From: Streptomyces aureocirculatus
Lineage (GTDB): Bacteria; Actinomycetota; Actinomycetes; Streptomycetales; Streptomycetaceae
Direction: 5' to 3'
Assembly: GCF_000720475.1 (NCBI RefSeq)
Contig: NZ_JOAP01000001.1
Location: 186,001 to 250,000 of the forward strand
Length of the DNA stretch: 64,000 nucleotides
Shown here: positions 8,471 to 15,097 of the stretch, one piece after another
How positions within the stretch are numbered: the first letter of the stretch is position 1
Layout of the letters: each line of letters begins with the position of its first letter
Translations under genes and position numbers: made by a program
Notes under the pieces: generated by a model
What the model saw: the letters and a program-made list of their open reading frames with translations, nothing else
Told to the model about the DNA's origin: nothing
Databases searched by the model: none

Positions 8471-9414
8471 GCGGCCACGTCACCGATCCGCTCGAGGGCA
8501 TCCACGACCAGGTCCCAGAATCGTCCGTGATCCAGGTCGACGGCCACCTGGGTGCGGCAGTCGGCGGGGGCGGGCGCGCGGAAGTCGGTGACGGTCATGC
8601 CGAGGGTGAGCGTGCCGGTGAGCTCGATGTCCACGGGGGCCTTGCGTACGGTCATGACGCTCGGGTCGATGACGTACGCGACGGCGCACGGGTCGTGCAC
8701 CGGCGGCGCCTGGAAGCCCTGGGCCTGGAGGTACATGGCGCCGAAGAAGTCGAGGAGCTCGTTCACGAAGACGGCGGGCCTCGTGCCGACCCGGGCGATG
8801 CGCTCCACGACCTCGGGGGTGGCGAGGGCCTGGTGCGTCAGGTCGAGGCCGACCATGGTGACGGGCCAGCCCGCGTTGAAGACGATGTGCGCGGCCTCGG
8901 GGTCGATCTTGATGTTGAACTCGGCGACCGGACTCCAGTTGCCCGTGTGGTAGCCGCCGCCCATCAGGACGACCTCGCGTACGCGCTCGACGATGCGGGG
9001 CTCCTTGCGCGCGGCGAGGGCGATGTTGGTCAGGCCCGCCGTGGGCACGATGGTGATCTCGCCGGGCTCGTGGGCCATGACCGTGTCGATGATGAGGTCG
9101 ACGGCGTGGCGGTCGTCGAGGGCGAGGACCGGCTCGGGCATGACCGGGCCGTCGATGCCGCTCTCGCCGTGGATCTCGGGGGCCGTCTCGACGGTACGGA
9201 CCAGCGGGCGGGGGCAACCGGCGGCGAAGGGCACCCCGGTGATGTCCGCGATCCGGGCCACGGAGAGGGCGTTGCGGGTGACCTTCTCCAGGGTCTGGTT
9301 GCCGACGACCGTGGTGACCGCGACCAGCTCGACGTCGGGATTGCCGTGCGCCAGGAGCATGGCGATCGCGTCGTCATGCCCGGGGTCGCAGTCGAGGATG
9401 ATCTTCTTGGCCAT
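8467..9414 (-). CDS. Inosine/uridine-preferring nucleoside hydrolase
   Basis: A 315-residue IunH-family enzyme that cleaves the N-glycosidic bond of ribonucleosides to ribose and free base. The calcium and ribose-binding cluster DCDPGHDDAIA is at residues 8-18; ALAARKEPR, GGGYHTGN with the conserved Asn-rich EFNIKIDPEAA, and the late active-site HDP motif (PPVHDPCAVAY) are all present. The ATG at 9414 begins exactly at the family N-terminus and has AGAGG about 8 bases upstream; a longer reading would add 23 non-conserved residues. It is the first gene of a two-gene operon with the MFS, divergent from a LacI regulator, with a LacI-type operator about 50 bases upstream. Confidence 0.94.
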   Translation of the reverse strand: MAKKIILDCDPGHDDAIAMLLAHGNPDVELVAVTTVVGNQTLEKVTRNALSVARIADITGVPFAAGCPRPLVRTVETAPEIHGESGIDGPVMPEPVLALDDRHAVDLIIDTVMAHEPGEITIVPTAGLTNIALAARKEPRIVERVREVVLMGGGYHTGNWSPVAEFNIKIDPEAAHIVFNAGWPVTMVGLDLTHQALATPEVVERIARVGTRPAVFVNELLDFFGAMYLQAQGFQAPPVHDPCAVAYVIDPSVMTVRKAPVDIELTGTLTLGMTVTDFRAPAPADCRTQVAVDLDHGRFWDLVVDALERIGDVAA

Positions 9415-9462
9415 CGCGGAACCTCTTTGTTCGGCGAGCCGCCACCGCCGGGTGACGCTCGG

Positions 9463-9474
9463 GAAAACGTTCTC
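9463..9474. promoter_or_regulatory. LacI-family operator, nucleoside hydrolase side
   Basis: GAAAACGTTCTC is a near-perfect dyad with the central CpG typical of LacI/PurR-family operators; symmetry extends to GGGAAAAC/GTTCTCC with one mismatch. It lies about 50 bases upstream of the nucleoside hydrolase start. Confidence 0.65.
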
Positions 9475-9607
9475 CGAGGACATTGTGCAGGAGGGTGAAT
9501 TCTGTCAATGACCTGCACCACGCCCGAGCTGTGCGTTCCTCGTCACAGCGCTGTTCACGGCTCTGCGCACGACTCTGTGCACGGCTCTGTTCGGGGAACA
9601 TGCCCGT

Positions 9608-9620
9608 TGATAACGTTTGC
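9608..9620. promoter_or_regulatory. Second LacI-type half-conserved operator, regulator side
   Basis: TGATAACGTTTGC shares the AACGTT core of the operator at 9463-9474 but its flanks are less symmetric. It sits about 30 bases before the regulator start, fitting autoregulation of the divergent pair. Confidence 0.4.
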
Positions 9621-9649
9621 CGAAATGCACCGGAGGGGTGGGCTCAGGC

Positions 9650-10729
9650 GTGGCTGATGTGACTCTGCGGGATGTGGCCCGTGCCTCCGGCTGTTCCGTC
9701 GCCACCGTCTCGCGGGTCCTGGCCGGCACCCGCCCGGTCGGCGCGGACACCGCCCGCCGGGTCCGCGCGGCCGCCGAAAAGCTCGGCTACCGGCCCAACC
9801 ACGCCGCCCGCGCCCTGCGCGGCCGCGCCACCGGCACCGTCGGCCTGGTCCTGCCGCAGATCACCAACCCCTTCTACCCGGCCCTCGTACGCGAGCTCAC
9901 CCACGCCCTGCACGCCGAGGGCCGCGCCGTGCTCCTCGCCGACTGCGACGACGACCCGGTGGCCGAGGCCGAGTACATCGACGATCTCCTTGCCCGGCGC
10001 GTCGACGCCCTCCTGGTCATTCCGGCCGACGAGCGCCGCAGCCGGGACGCGGTCGCCGCGGCCGCCGCACAGGTGCCGCTCGTCCTGATGGACCGCGACT
10101 GCGGCCCGGGCGTCGCGGACTCCGTGGCCGTCGACAACTCCGCGGGCATGGCCCTCGTACTCGGCCATCTCGCCGCCACCGGCCGTCGGCGCGTCTGGTT
10201 CGTCGGAGCCGACGGGACGGCGTCGACCGCGGCCGAGCGCCGCGCGGCGTACGCGGCCGGGGCCGCCGCGCTCGACGAGGGGGCGGCGGGGCGGATCGCG
10301 CTCGGTGACTTCTCCGTGGCCTGGGGCCGCGCGGCCGTCGACCTGGTGTGGGAGGCGCGGCCCGACGCCCTGGTGTGCGCCAACGACCTCATCGCGGTGG
10401 GCGCGCTGCAGCGGCTCAGGGAACTCGGCGCGGACGTGCCCGGTGACGTCGCCGTCACCGGCTTCGACGACATCCCGATGGCGGCCCTCGCCGCCCCCGG
10501 CATCACCACCGTCCGCCAGCCGGTGCCCGAACTGGCCGCGGAGGCCACGCGGTTGCTGAACCACCGCCTTGCCGGTGACGACGGCCCACAGCGGGCGGTG
10601 CGGCTCGCGCCGGACCTCGTGGTACGGGAGTCCAGCGCCCCCCGGTCGACGGCGCGGGGCGACGGACAGCACGCCAGGGCGGCTTCCGGTCGGGCCACGG
10701 AGGTGCCGGTGCCCCGGCAGGTGCCCTGA
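9650..10729 (+). CDS. LacI-family transcriptional repressor
   Basis: About 359 residues: an N-terminal LacI helix-turn-helix (VTLRDVARASGCSVATVSRVLAG, residues ~4-26), hinge helix ending RALRGRATGT, then a periplasmic-binding-protein-like sensor with QITNPFYPALV, LLVIPA, LMDRD, VDNSAG and FDDIPMAALAAPGITTV. The GTG at 9650 places the HTH at the expected position; an earlier in-frame start at 9617 would add 11 residues. GGAGG at 9632-9636 is somewhat distant. It is divergent from the nucleoside hydrolase/MFS operon, with AACGTT-core sites in between, so ribose or a nucleoside-derived effector is the best guess. Confidence 0.92.
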   Translation: MADVTLRDVARASGCSVATVSRVLAGTRPVGADTARRVRAAAEKLGYRPNHAARALRGRATGTVGLVLPQITNPFYPALVRELTHALHAEGRAVLLADCDDDPVAEAEYIDDLLARRVDALLVIPADERRSRDAVAAAAAQVPLVLMDRDCGPGVADSVAVDNSAGMALVLGHLAATGRRRVWFVGADGTASTAAERRAAYAAGAAALDEGAAGRIALGDFSVAWGRAAVDLVWEARPDALVCANDLIAVGALQRLRELGADVPGDVAVTGFDDIPMAALAAPGITTVRQPVPELAAEATRLLNHRLAGDDGPQRAVRLAPDLVVRESSAPRSTARGDGQHARAASGRATEVPVPRQVP

Positions 10730-10788
10730 CCGGAGCGGTCACGCCCCTCGCAGGATGCCCTCGACCACTCTCCTGCCGTCGAGCCGCC

Positions 10789-10832
10789 GGGCCGCCGGTG
10801 CCGGCGGGCGGACCCGTCGGCACCGGCGGCCC
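10789..10832. terminator. Bidirectional hairpin between LacI and DoxX genes
   Basis: A perfect 15-bp inverted repeat (GGGCCGCCGGTGCCG and its complement) with a 14-nt loop lies between the two convergent stop codons and could terminate both transcripts. Confidence 0.75.
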
Positions 10833-10848
10833 GGAGCGGGCCCGGACG

Positions 10849-11454
10849 TCAGTCCCGCAGCACCACGAGGACGAACACGGCGGAGACCACTCCCAGTGCC
10901 ACGGCCGCGACGCCCCGGGGGAACCGGTGGTCGCGGAGTCCTGGCAGGAGCTGGTCGGCGGCGAGCCGGCCGGGGCCGGTCAGGGCGACCGCCACCGCGC
11001 CGGAAAGCAGCACGAGTTGGTACTCGATGCCTTCGGGGGCGAAGAAGCCCCCGTCCCAGGTGACGGCGATGGCGTTGAGCATGACGCCCAGGACGCCCGC
11101 GGCCGCCAGCGGGGTGAAGAGGCCGACGGCGAGGCCGAGACCGCAGAAGGTCTCCGTGAGCGCGGCGATCCACGCCATGGCCCTGGCGGCCTTGTAGCCC
11201 TCGGAGGCGAAGAAGTCGGTGGTGCCGCTCAGGCCGGAGCCGTCGAACCAGCGGAAGAGCTTCTGCGAACCGTGGGCGGCCATGATGAGCCCGACCGCGA
11301 GACGCACCACCAACACACCACTGTCGAGCGCGAGTTGCTGGTCCTGTGCCGCGGACGCGTGACGGTGGGCGGGATTCGCCTGGGTACGGGTGGAGGCGGA
11401 CGGTGGCGGGAACTGGGGGTCGGCGGAGTGCGGGGGAAGGGAGGGGGAGGACAT
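10849..11454 (-). CDS. DoxX-family membrane protein
   Basis: A 201-residue integral membrane protein with a ~45-residue Pro/Ser-rich cytosolic N-terminus and four helices of the DoxX family. Recognisable segments are VVRLAVGLIMAAHGSQKLF (TM1), ETFCGLGLAVGLFTPLAAAG (TM2-3) and a GIEYQLVLLSGAVAVALTGPG region before the last helix. In actinobacteria some DoxX proteins work with SodA and thiol oxidoreductases in redox defence; no such partner is adjacent, so the role is open. It lies 98 bases downstream of another small membrane protein gene on the same strand and may be cotranscribed with it. Confidence 0.88.
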   Translation of the reverse strand: MSSPSLPPHSADPQFPPPSASTRTQANPAHRHASAAQDQQLALDSGVLVVRLAVGLIMAAHGSQKLFRWFDGSGLSGTTDFFASEGYKAARAMAWIAALTETFCGLGLAVGLFTPLAAAGVLGVMLNAIAVTWDGGFFAPEGIEYQLVLLSGAVAVALTGPGRLAADQLLPGLRDHRFPRGVAAVALGVVSAVFVLVVLRD

Positions 11455-11552
11455 GCTGGATCTCTCCTTGAGCCGTGGGGATGTGAGGGGGACGCCGTGC
11501 GGGCGTCCGTCCGGGGTGGGTCGGCGTGCGCGAGCGGGAGGAGAGAGTCCCG

Positions 11553-12164
11553 CTACGTTCTGATCACCCGGGTGCTGTACAGGTCGACCGCGCTGACGTC
11601 GGGCGCGGCCGTGCGGCCGAGCGGGGCCAGGCCCTGGCCGGAGTCGTGCCGGACGGAGGCGGGCCGCTGGCCCTGACCACCGCCGGGCTGTTCGGGTACG
11701 GGGAGCACGGCGGCGCGGGAGGCGTCGCCGTCGTCGCCACCGTGGCAGCCGCTACCGCCGCCGCCGCCTCCGCCGGGCGCTTCGCCGTCTGCTTGGCTGC
11801 CCGCCGCGCCGCCTGTTTCGCTGCGTGCTGCACCGCCTGCTGCACTGTGCGCTACGCCGCCCGCCTCACTGTGCGCTGCGTCGCCTGCTTCACCGCCCGC
11901 TGCGAGCGCGTCGGCCGGAGGTCCGAACGGAGCCGTCGCGGCTGCGTCGTCACTCCTGTGAGCGGAACTTTCGGGGAAGACCGCAGCCGACGCGCCGAGC
12001 GCCGTGACCAGGCAGAGCAGAGCGACCAGCAGCCACGGGGCGTACCCGGCCCCGGAAGCGCTTACGGCCCGCCCCCTCGCGGGGCAGCCCTTCGGGAGCC
12101 GGGGCGGAAGCCCCGGCCCGAGCCCGAGGGCGGCACCGCGGAGGGGGAATGCTGGCCCGCTCAT
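11553..12164 (-). CDS. Single-pass membrane protein with 8-residue repeats
   Basis: A 203-residue protein of unknown function. After a basic N-terminus there is one hydrophobic helix (residues ~42-63, APWLLVALLCLVTALGASAA), then a low-complexity extracytoplasmic region. Residues ~92-123 are four 8-residue units of the pattern EAGGxAHS (bases 11796-11891), followed by a Gly run and a better-conserved-looking tail (LGRTAAPDVSAVDLYSTRV). The ATG at 12164 was chosen because the sequence upstream in frame is non-coding in character. It has no recognised domain. It could be a secreted or cell-surface protein; the long tail is likely outside the cell. Confidence 0.6.
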   Translation of the reverse strand: MSGPAFPLRGAALGLGPGLPPRLPKGCPARGRAVSASGAGYAPWLLVALLCLVTALGASAAVFPESSAHRSDDAAATAPFGPPADALAAGGEAGDAAHSEAGGVAHSAAGGAARSETGGAAGSQADGEAPGGGGGGGSGCHGGDDGDASRAAVLPVPEQPGGGQGQRPASVRHDSGQGLAPLGRTAAPDVSAVDLYSTRVIRT

Positions 12165-12249
12165 GACAACGGATGATAGGTCCAGACCAACGCCGGACTG
12201 AACCCCTCCGACGCACACAGGACCCCGTCGGACACACTGAGGCCGGATT

Positions 12250-13074
12250 TCACTCCTGGCCGACGGGCCCCCTGTCGTGCCGGACCGCCGCCGGGGTGGC
12301 CGACAACGGGGTCGCCGACGACGGCGCACCGGGGGAAGCCCGGCACCGCACGGGGCGCCACATGCACACCCGCGGCCAGCGGTTCAGGCCGAGCGCGGCC
12401 TCCTCCTCGCGGACGGCCCGCAGCTCCGGGCCCACGGCTTCGTCGCCCAGGACCGCGAAGCCGCAGCGCGCGTAGTACGGCGCGTTCCACGGCACGTCCC
12501 TGAACGTCGTCAGGGTCAGCGCGGGGACCGCATCGGCCGCGGCCCGGTCCGCGAGGTGGTCGAGGAGGGACCTGCCGATGCCCCGGCGAGCGTACCCGGG
12601 ATGCACGGACACCTGCTCGACGTGCAGGTTGCCGTCGACGCGGTCGGCGATGAGGTAGGCCACCGGCACGTCGGCAGTGGACGGGTCGAGGGCGGAGGGG
12701 GCGACGGCAGCCGGGGCGGGGGCGGACGGGTCGACGGCGGCCGGGGCGGGGGCGGACGGGTCGACGGCAGCCGGGGCGGGGGCGGACGAGTCGACGGCGG
12801 ACGAGTCGACGGCAGCCACGTCGACGGCGGACGAGTCGACGGCAGCCAGGTCGACGGCGGGAGACGGGGCGACGGCAGCCACGTCGATGGCGGCAGACGG
12901 GTCCACGGCGACCCAGGCGAGCCCCGCACGCAGGTGGCGTGCGAGCACCTCCAGGGCGGGCGGCTCGTCGTCGGCGATCTCCGGCATGCCGATGTCCCGG
13001 AAGCAGTGGCCCGCGGCCCGCTCGATGTCCTGAAGACGCGGCAACTCGTCGCTGTGGGCTGGTCGGATGCGCAT
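12250..13074 (-). CDS. GNAT acetyltransferase with repeat insertion in the fold
   Basis: A 274-residue GNAT protein. The N-terminal part (MRIRPAHSDELPRLQDIERAA through AGLAWVAVD) gives strands 1-2, and residues ~133-230 give the acetyl-CoA region with VEQVSVHPGYARRGIGRSLL (motif A; pyrophosphate loop RRGIGR) and NAPYYARCGF (motif B). Between them, residues ~60-131 are a 72-residue Ala/Val/Asp/Ser/Pro repeat that relatives of this family lack; without it the protein would be about 200 residues. The ATG at 13074 begins at the conserved N-terminus. Substrate unknown. Its C-terminal ~30 residues are also low complexity. Confidence 0.88.
   Translation of the reverse strand: MRIRPAHSDELPRLQDIERAAGHCFRDIGMPEIADDEPPALEVLARHLRAGLAWVAVDPSAAIDVAAVAPSPAVDLAAVDSSAVDVAAVDSSAVDSSAPAPAAVDPSAPAPAAVDPSAPAPAAVAPSALDPSTADVPVAYLIADRVDGNLHVEQVSVHPGYARRGIGRSLLDHLADRAAADAVPALTLTTFRDVPWNAPYYARCGFAVLGDEAVGPELRAVREEEAALGLNRWPRVCMWRPVRCRASPGAPSSATPLSATPAAVRHDRGPVGQE
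12682..12897. repeat. 15/30-bp coding minisatellite inside the GNAT gene
   Basis: A 216-base array based on 15-bp units beginning GTCGACGGC, organised partly as 30-bp units (three near-identical copies at about 12692-12789) and partly as alternating 15-bp units ending GGACGA or AGCCAC. Every unit length is a multiple of three, so the frame is kept and the minus strand encodes AVDPSAPAPA- and AAVDSS-type repeats. Confidence 0.9.
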
Positions 13075-13229
13075 CGGGCCATTGTCCCGCGGCCCCTGCG
13101 GCACGTCGGCGCGGGGGCGGGCCGACGTGCCGCGGGGAGGCCCGGGCGGACCCGCGGGGCCGCCGCGTCATCCCCCAGCATCCCCCGGGCATTCCCCGGG
13201 CAGCCCCCGGGCAGCCCCGACACCCCCCG

Positions 13230-13427
13230 TCATCCCTCCTCGTGCAACGTGATGGCCCGCACCGGGCAGGCCCGTGCCGCCTCCCGCAGCATCGGATCGT
13301 CCACCCCGTCCGCGCACCCGGCAAGCAACTCACTGAAGCCGTCGTCGTCCTGTGTGAAGACCTTCGGCGCGGTCAGGACACACTGACCCGCGCCGATGCA
13401 CACGTCCGTGTCGATGGTGACGCGCAT
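13230..13427 (-). CDS. [3Fe-4S]-type ferredoxin, P450 partner
   Basis: A 65-residue ferredoxin of the kind that donates electrons to actinomycete P450s. Cluster ligands are Cys10 and Cys16 (CIGAGQC) and a C-terminal CP motif (ARACPVRAI); the position of a possible fourth ligand is occupied by Ala/Gly, as in 3Fe-4S ferredoxins of SuaB/SubB type. The ATG at 13427 overlaps the P450 stop by one base (TGATG), so both are translated together and probably form a redox pair. A ferredoxin reductase is not encoded nearby. Confidence 0.93.
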   Translation of the reverse strand: MRVTIDTDVCIGAGQCVLTAPKVFTQDDDGFSELLAGCADGVDDPMLREAARACPVRAITLHEEG

Positions 13428-14785
13428 CAGCGGGGCCCCCAGGTGACCGGCAGTTCCATCAGGCCCTGGATGGTGTCGCCGGGCTTCATCCGGATCGCGT
13501 CGGCGGGCACGGCGAGGCGCAGGTCGGGGATGCGGGCGAGCAAGGTCCGGAAGGCGATGTCGAGTTCCAGGCGGGCGAGGTTCTGGCCGAGGCACTGGTG
13601 GATGCCGAAGCCGAAGGCGAGGTGGTGCCGGGCGCTGCGGCGCACGTCGAGATCGTCCGCGTCCGCGTAGACGGCGGTGTCACGGTTGATGGTGGAGGCG
13701 GCGAGGACCACGCCCTCGTCGGCGCGGATGGTCTGCCCGGCCACCTCGATGTCCTCGGTGGCCACGCGCAGCAGTCCGTCCGCGATGGACAGGAAGCGCA
13801 GCAGTTCCTCGACGGCGTCACGCGTCAGTTCCGGTTCGGCGCGCAGCGCCGCCAACTGGTCGGGGTGTTCGAGGAGCGTGAACATGCCGAGCGAGATCAT
13901 GTTGGCGGTGGTCTCGTGCCCGGCGACGAGCAGGATGAGGGCGACGCGTACGAGTTCGTCGCGATCGAGGGAGCCGTCCGCGAGGCGATCACGGATCAGC
14001 TCGTCGAGCAGGCCTTCGGGGGTGTCGAGCGGTGCCTCATCGGTGCCGCGATGGCCTTCGGGGGCGTCGCGCTGTACGTCGCGGGCTTCTCGCAGGACCT
14101 GGGGGCTGCCGTGCCGGGGCTCACGGGCTTCGCGCAACCCTTCGGAGGCCAGGGGGTTGGCGCTCGGGGCTGCCCCGGCGTCGGCCGTCTTGCGCTTGCG
14201 GTCGACCAACTGGCCCAGGTAGTCCATCAGTTCCCGGCGGCCCGCCTCCGCCTCCTCCGGGGTGTCGGACCGCAGGAGCCTGCGCGACGCCCCCTCGAAG
14301 AAGTCGTGGTCGGCGTACGGAACACCGAGCAGTTCACTGATCACGATGGACGGCACGGGCAGGGCGAACGCGGAGATGAGCTCGACGGGCGGCCCCTGGG
14401 CCACGACGGCGTCGAGGAGTTCGTCGACGACGCGCTGGATGCGGGGCCGCATCGCCGCCACCCGCTTCACCCCGAACGTGGGGATCAGCATGCGGCGCTG
14501 CTTGTTGTGCAGCGGATCGTCGACGCCGAGCAGTGCGGTCTGCACGTGCCGGGAGAGCTCGAAGCGCGGTGCGGTCAACGGGAAGGCGGGATTCTGCCGG
14601 TCGGCGGAGAGCCTCGGATCGGTGAGCAGGGCCTGGGCCTCGGCGTGCCCGGTGACGAGCCAGGCCTGACTGTCGTCGTAGAGGGTGACGCGGTTGAGCG
14701 GCGCGCGTGCGTTCAACGGCCGGTATCCGGTGGGCGGGTGATAGGGGCAGGTGCGGTCCTGAGGGAAGGGGGCGGATTGCGCCAT
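13427..14785 (-). CDS. Cytochrome P450, CYP105-like, with an inserted repeat loop
   Basis: A 452-residue soluble P450 monooxygenase. The I-helix oxygen-activation motif AGHETT is at 288-293, ExxR at Glu327-Arg330, and the heme loop FGFGIHQCLGQ at 391-401 with Cys398 as iron ligand. The sequence style (CPYHPPTGYRPL start, LLGVPYADHDFFE) matches CYP105-type enzymes, which usually run about 400 residues. The excess is an insertion at ~201-256, between the G-helix region (LVDRKRKT) and LLDELIRD, made of imperfect 14-residue units (bases 14018-14185). Coupled to the ferredoxin downstream. Substrate not predictable; family members hydroxylate xenobiotics and polyketides. Confidence 0.94.
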   Translation of the reverse strand: MAQSAPFPQDRTCPYHPPTGYRPLNARAPLNRVTLYDDSQAWLVTGHAEAQALLTDPRLSADRQNPAFPLTAPRFELSRHVQTALLGVDDPLHNKQRRMLIPTFGVKRVAAMRPRIQRVVDELLDAVVAQGPPVELISAFALPVPSIVISELLGVPYADHDFFEGASRRLLRSDTPEEAEAGRRELMDYLGQLVDRKRKTADAGAAPSANPLASEGLREAREPRHGSPQVLREARDVQRDAPEGHRGTDEAPLDTPEGLLDELIRDRLADGSLDRDELVRVALILLVAGHETTANMISLGMFTLLEHPDQLAALRAEPELTRDAVEELLRFLSIADGLLRVATEDIEVAGQTIRADEGVVLAASTINRDTAVYADADDLDVRRSARHHLAFGFGIHQCLGQNLARLELDIAFRTLLARIPDLRLAVPADAIRMKPGDTIQGLMELPVTWGPR

Positions 14786-15097
14786 GGCGTCCTCCGAAGT
14801 GCTCGGACGGGATGTACGGGTCGTACGGTGTCCCGCTCCTCACTTCATGCCCCATGCACCTAGCCGGACCATGACCGGTTCGGCCAACTTCGCCACGGTC
14901 GGCCCCGAGTGTGACGCCGTGGCCGAATTGCTACGTCGGCCCGCGGCCGTCACCCCGTCCGACCTCACAGGGTGTGCTGCTCCACGTGCGCCCACTTGCG
15001 TCAGTTGCTGACGCGAATGGCGTGATCACGCCGACCACCGTCCCGGCTCACCCCCACCGCCGCCTTGACGTCGGCCCCGAACGAGGCCGCGCAGCGG
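14786..15097. other. Intergenic region between P450 and UvrA-type genes
   Basis: 312 bases upstream of the P450 and downstream of the UvrA-type gene. It must hold the P450 promoter. I see no clear inverted repeat, RNA gene or small coding region. Confidence 0.5.

Noticed and set aside
12682..12897. Regular repeats considered as a CRISPR array
   Set aside because: Units are contiguous with no unique spacers, lie within a coding frame, and no cas genes are present. The same reasoning excludes all other arrays in the window.
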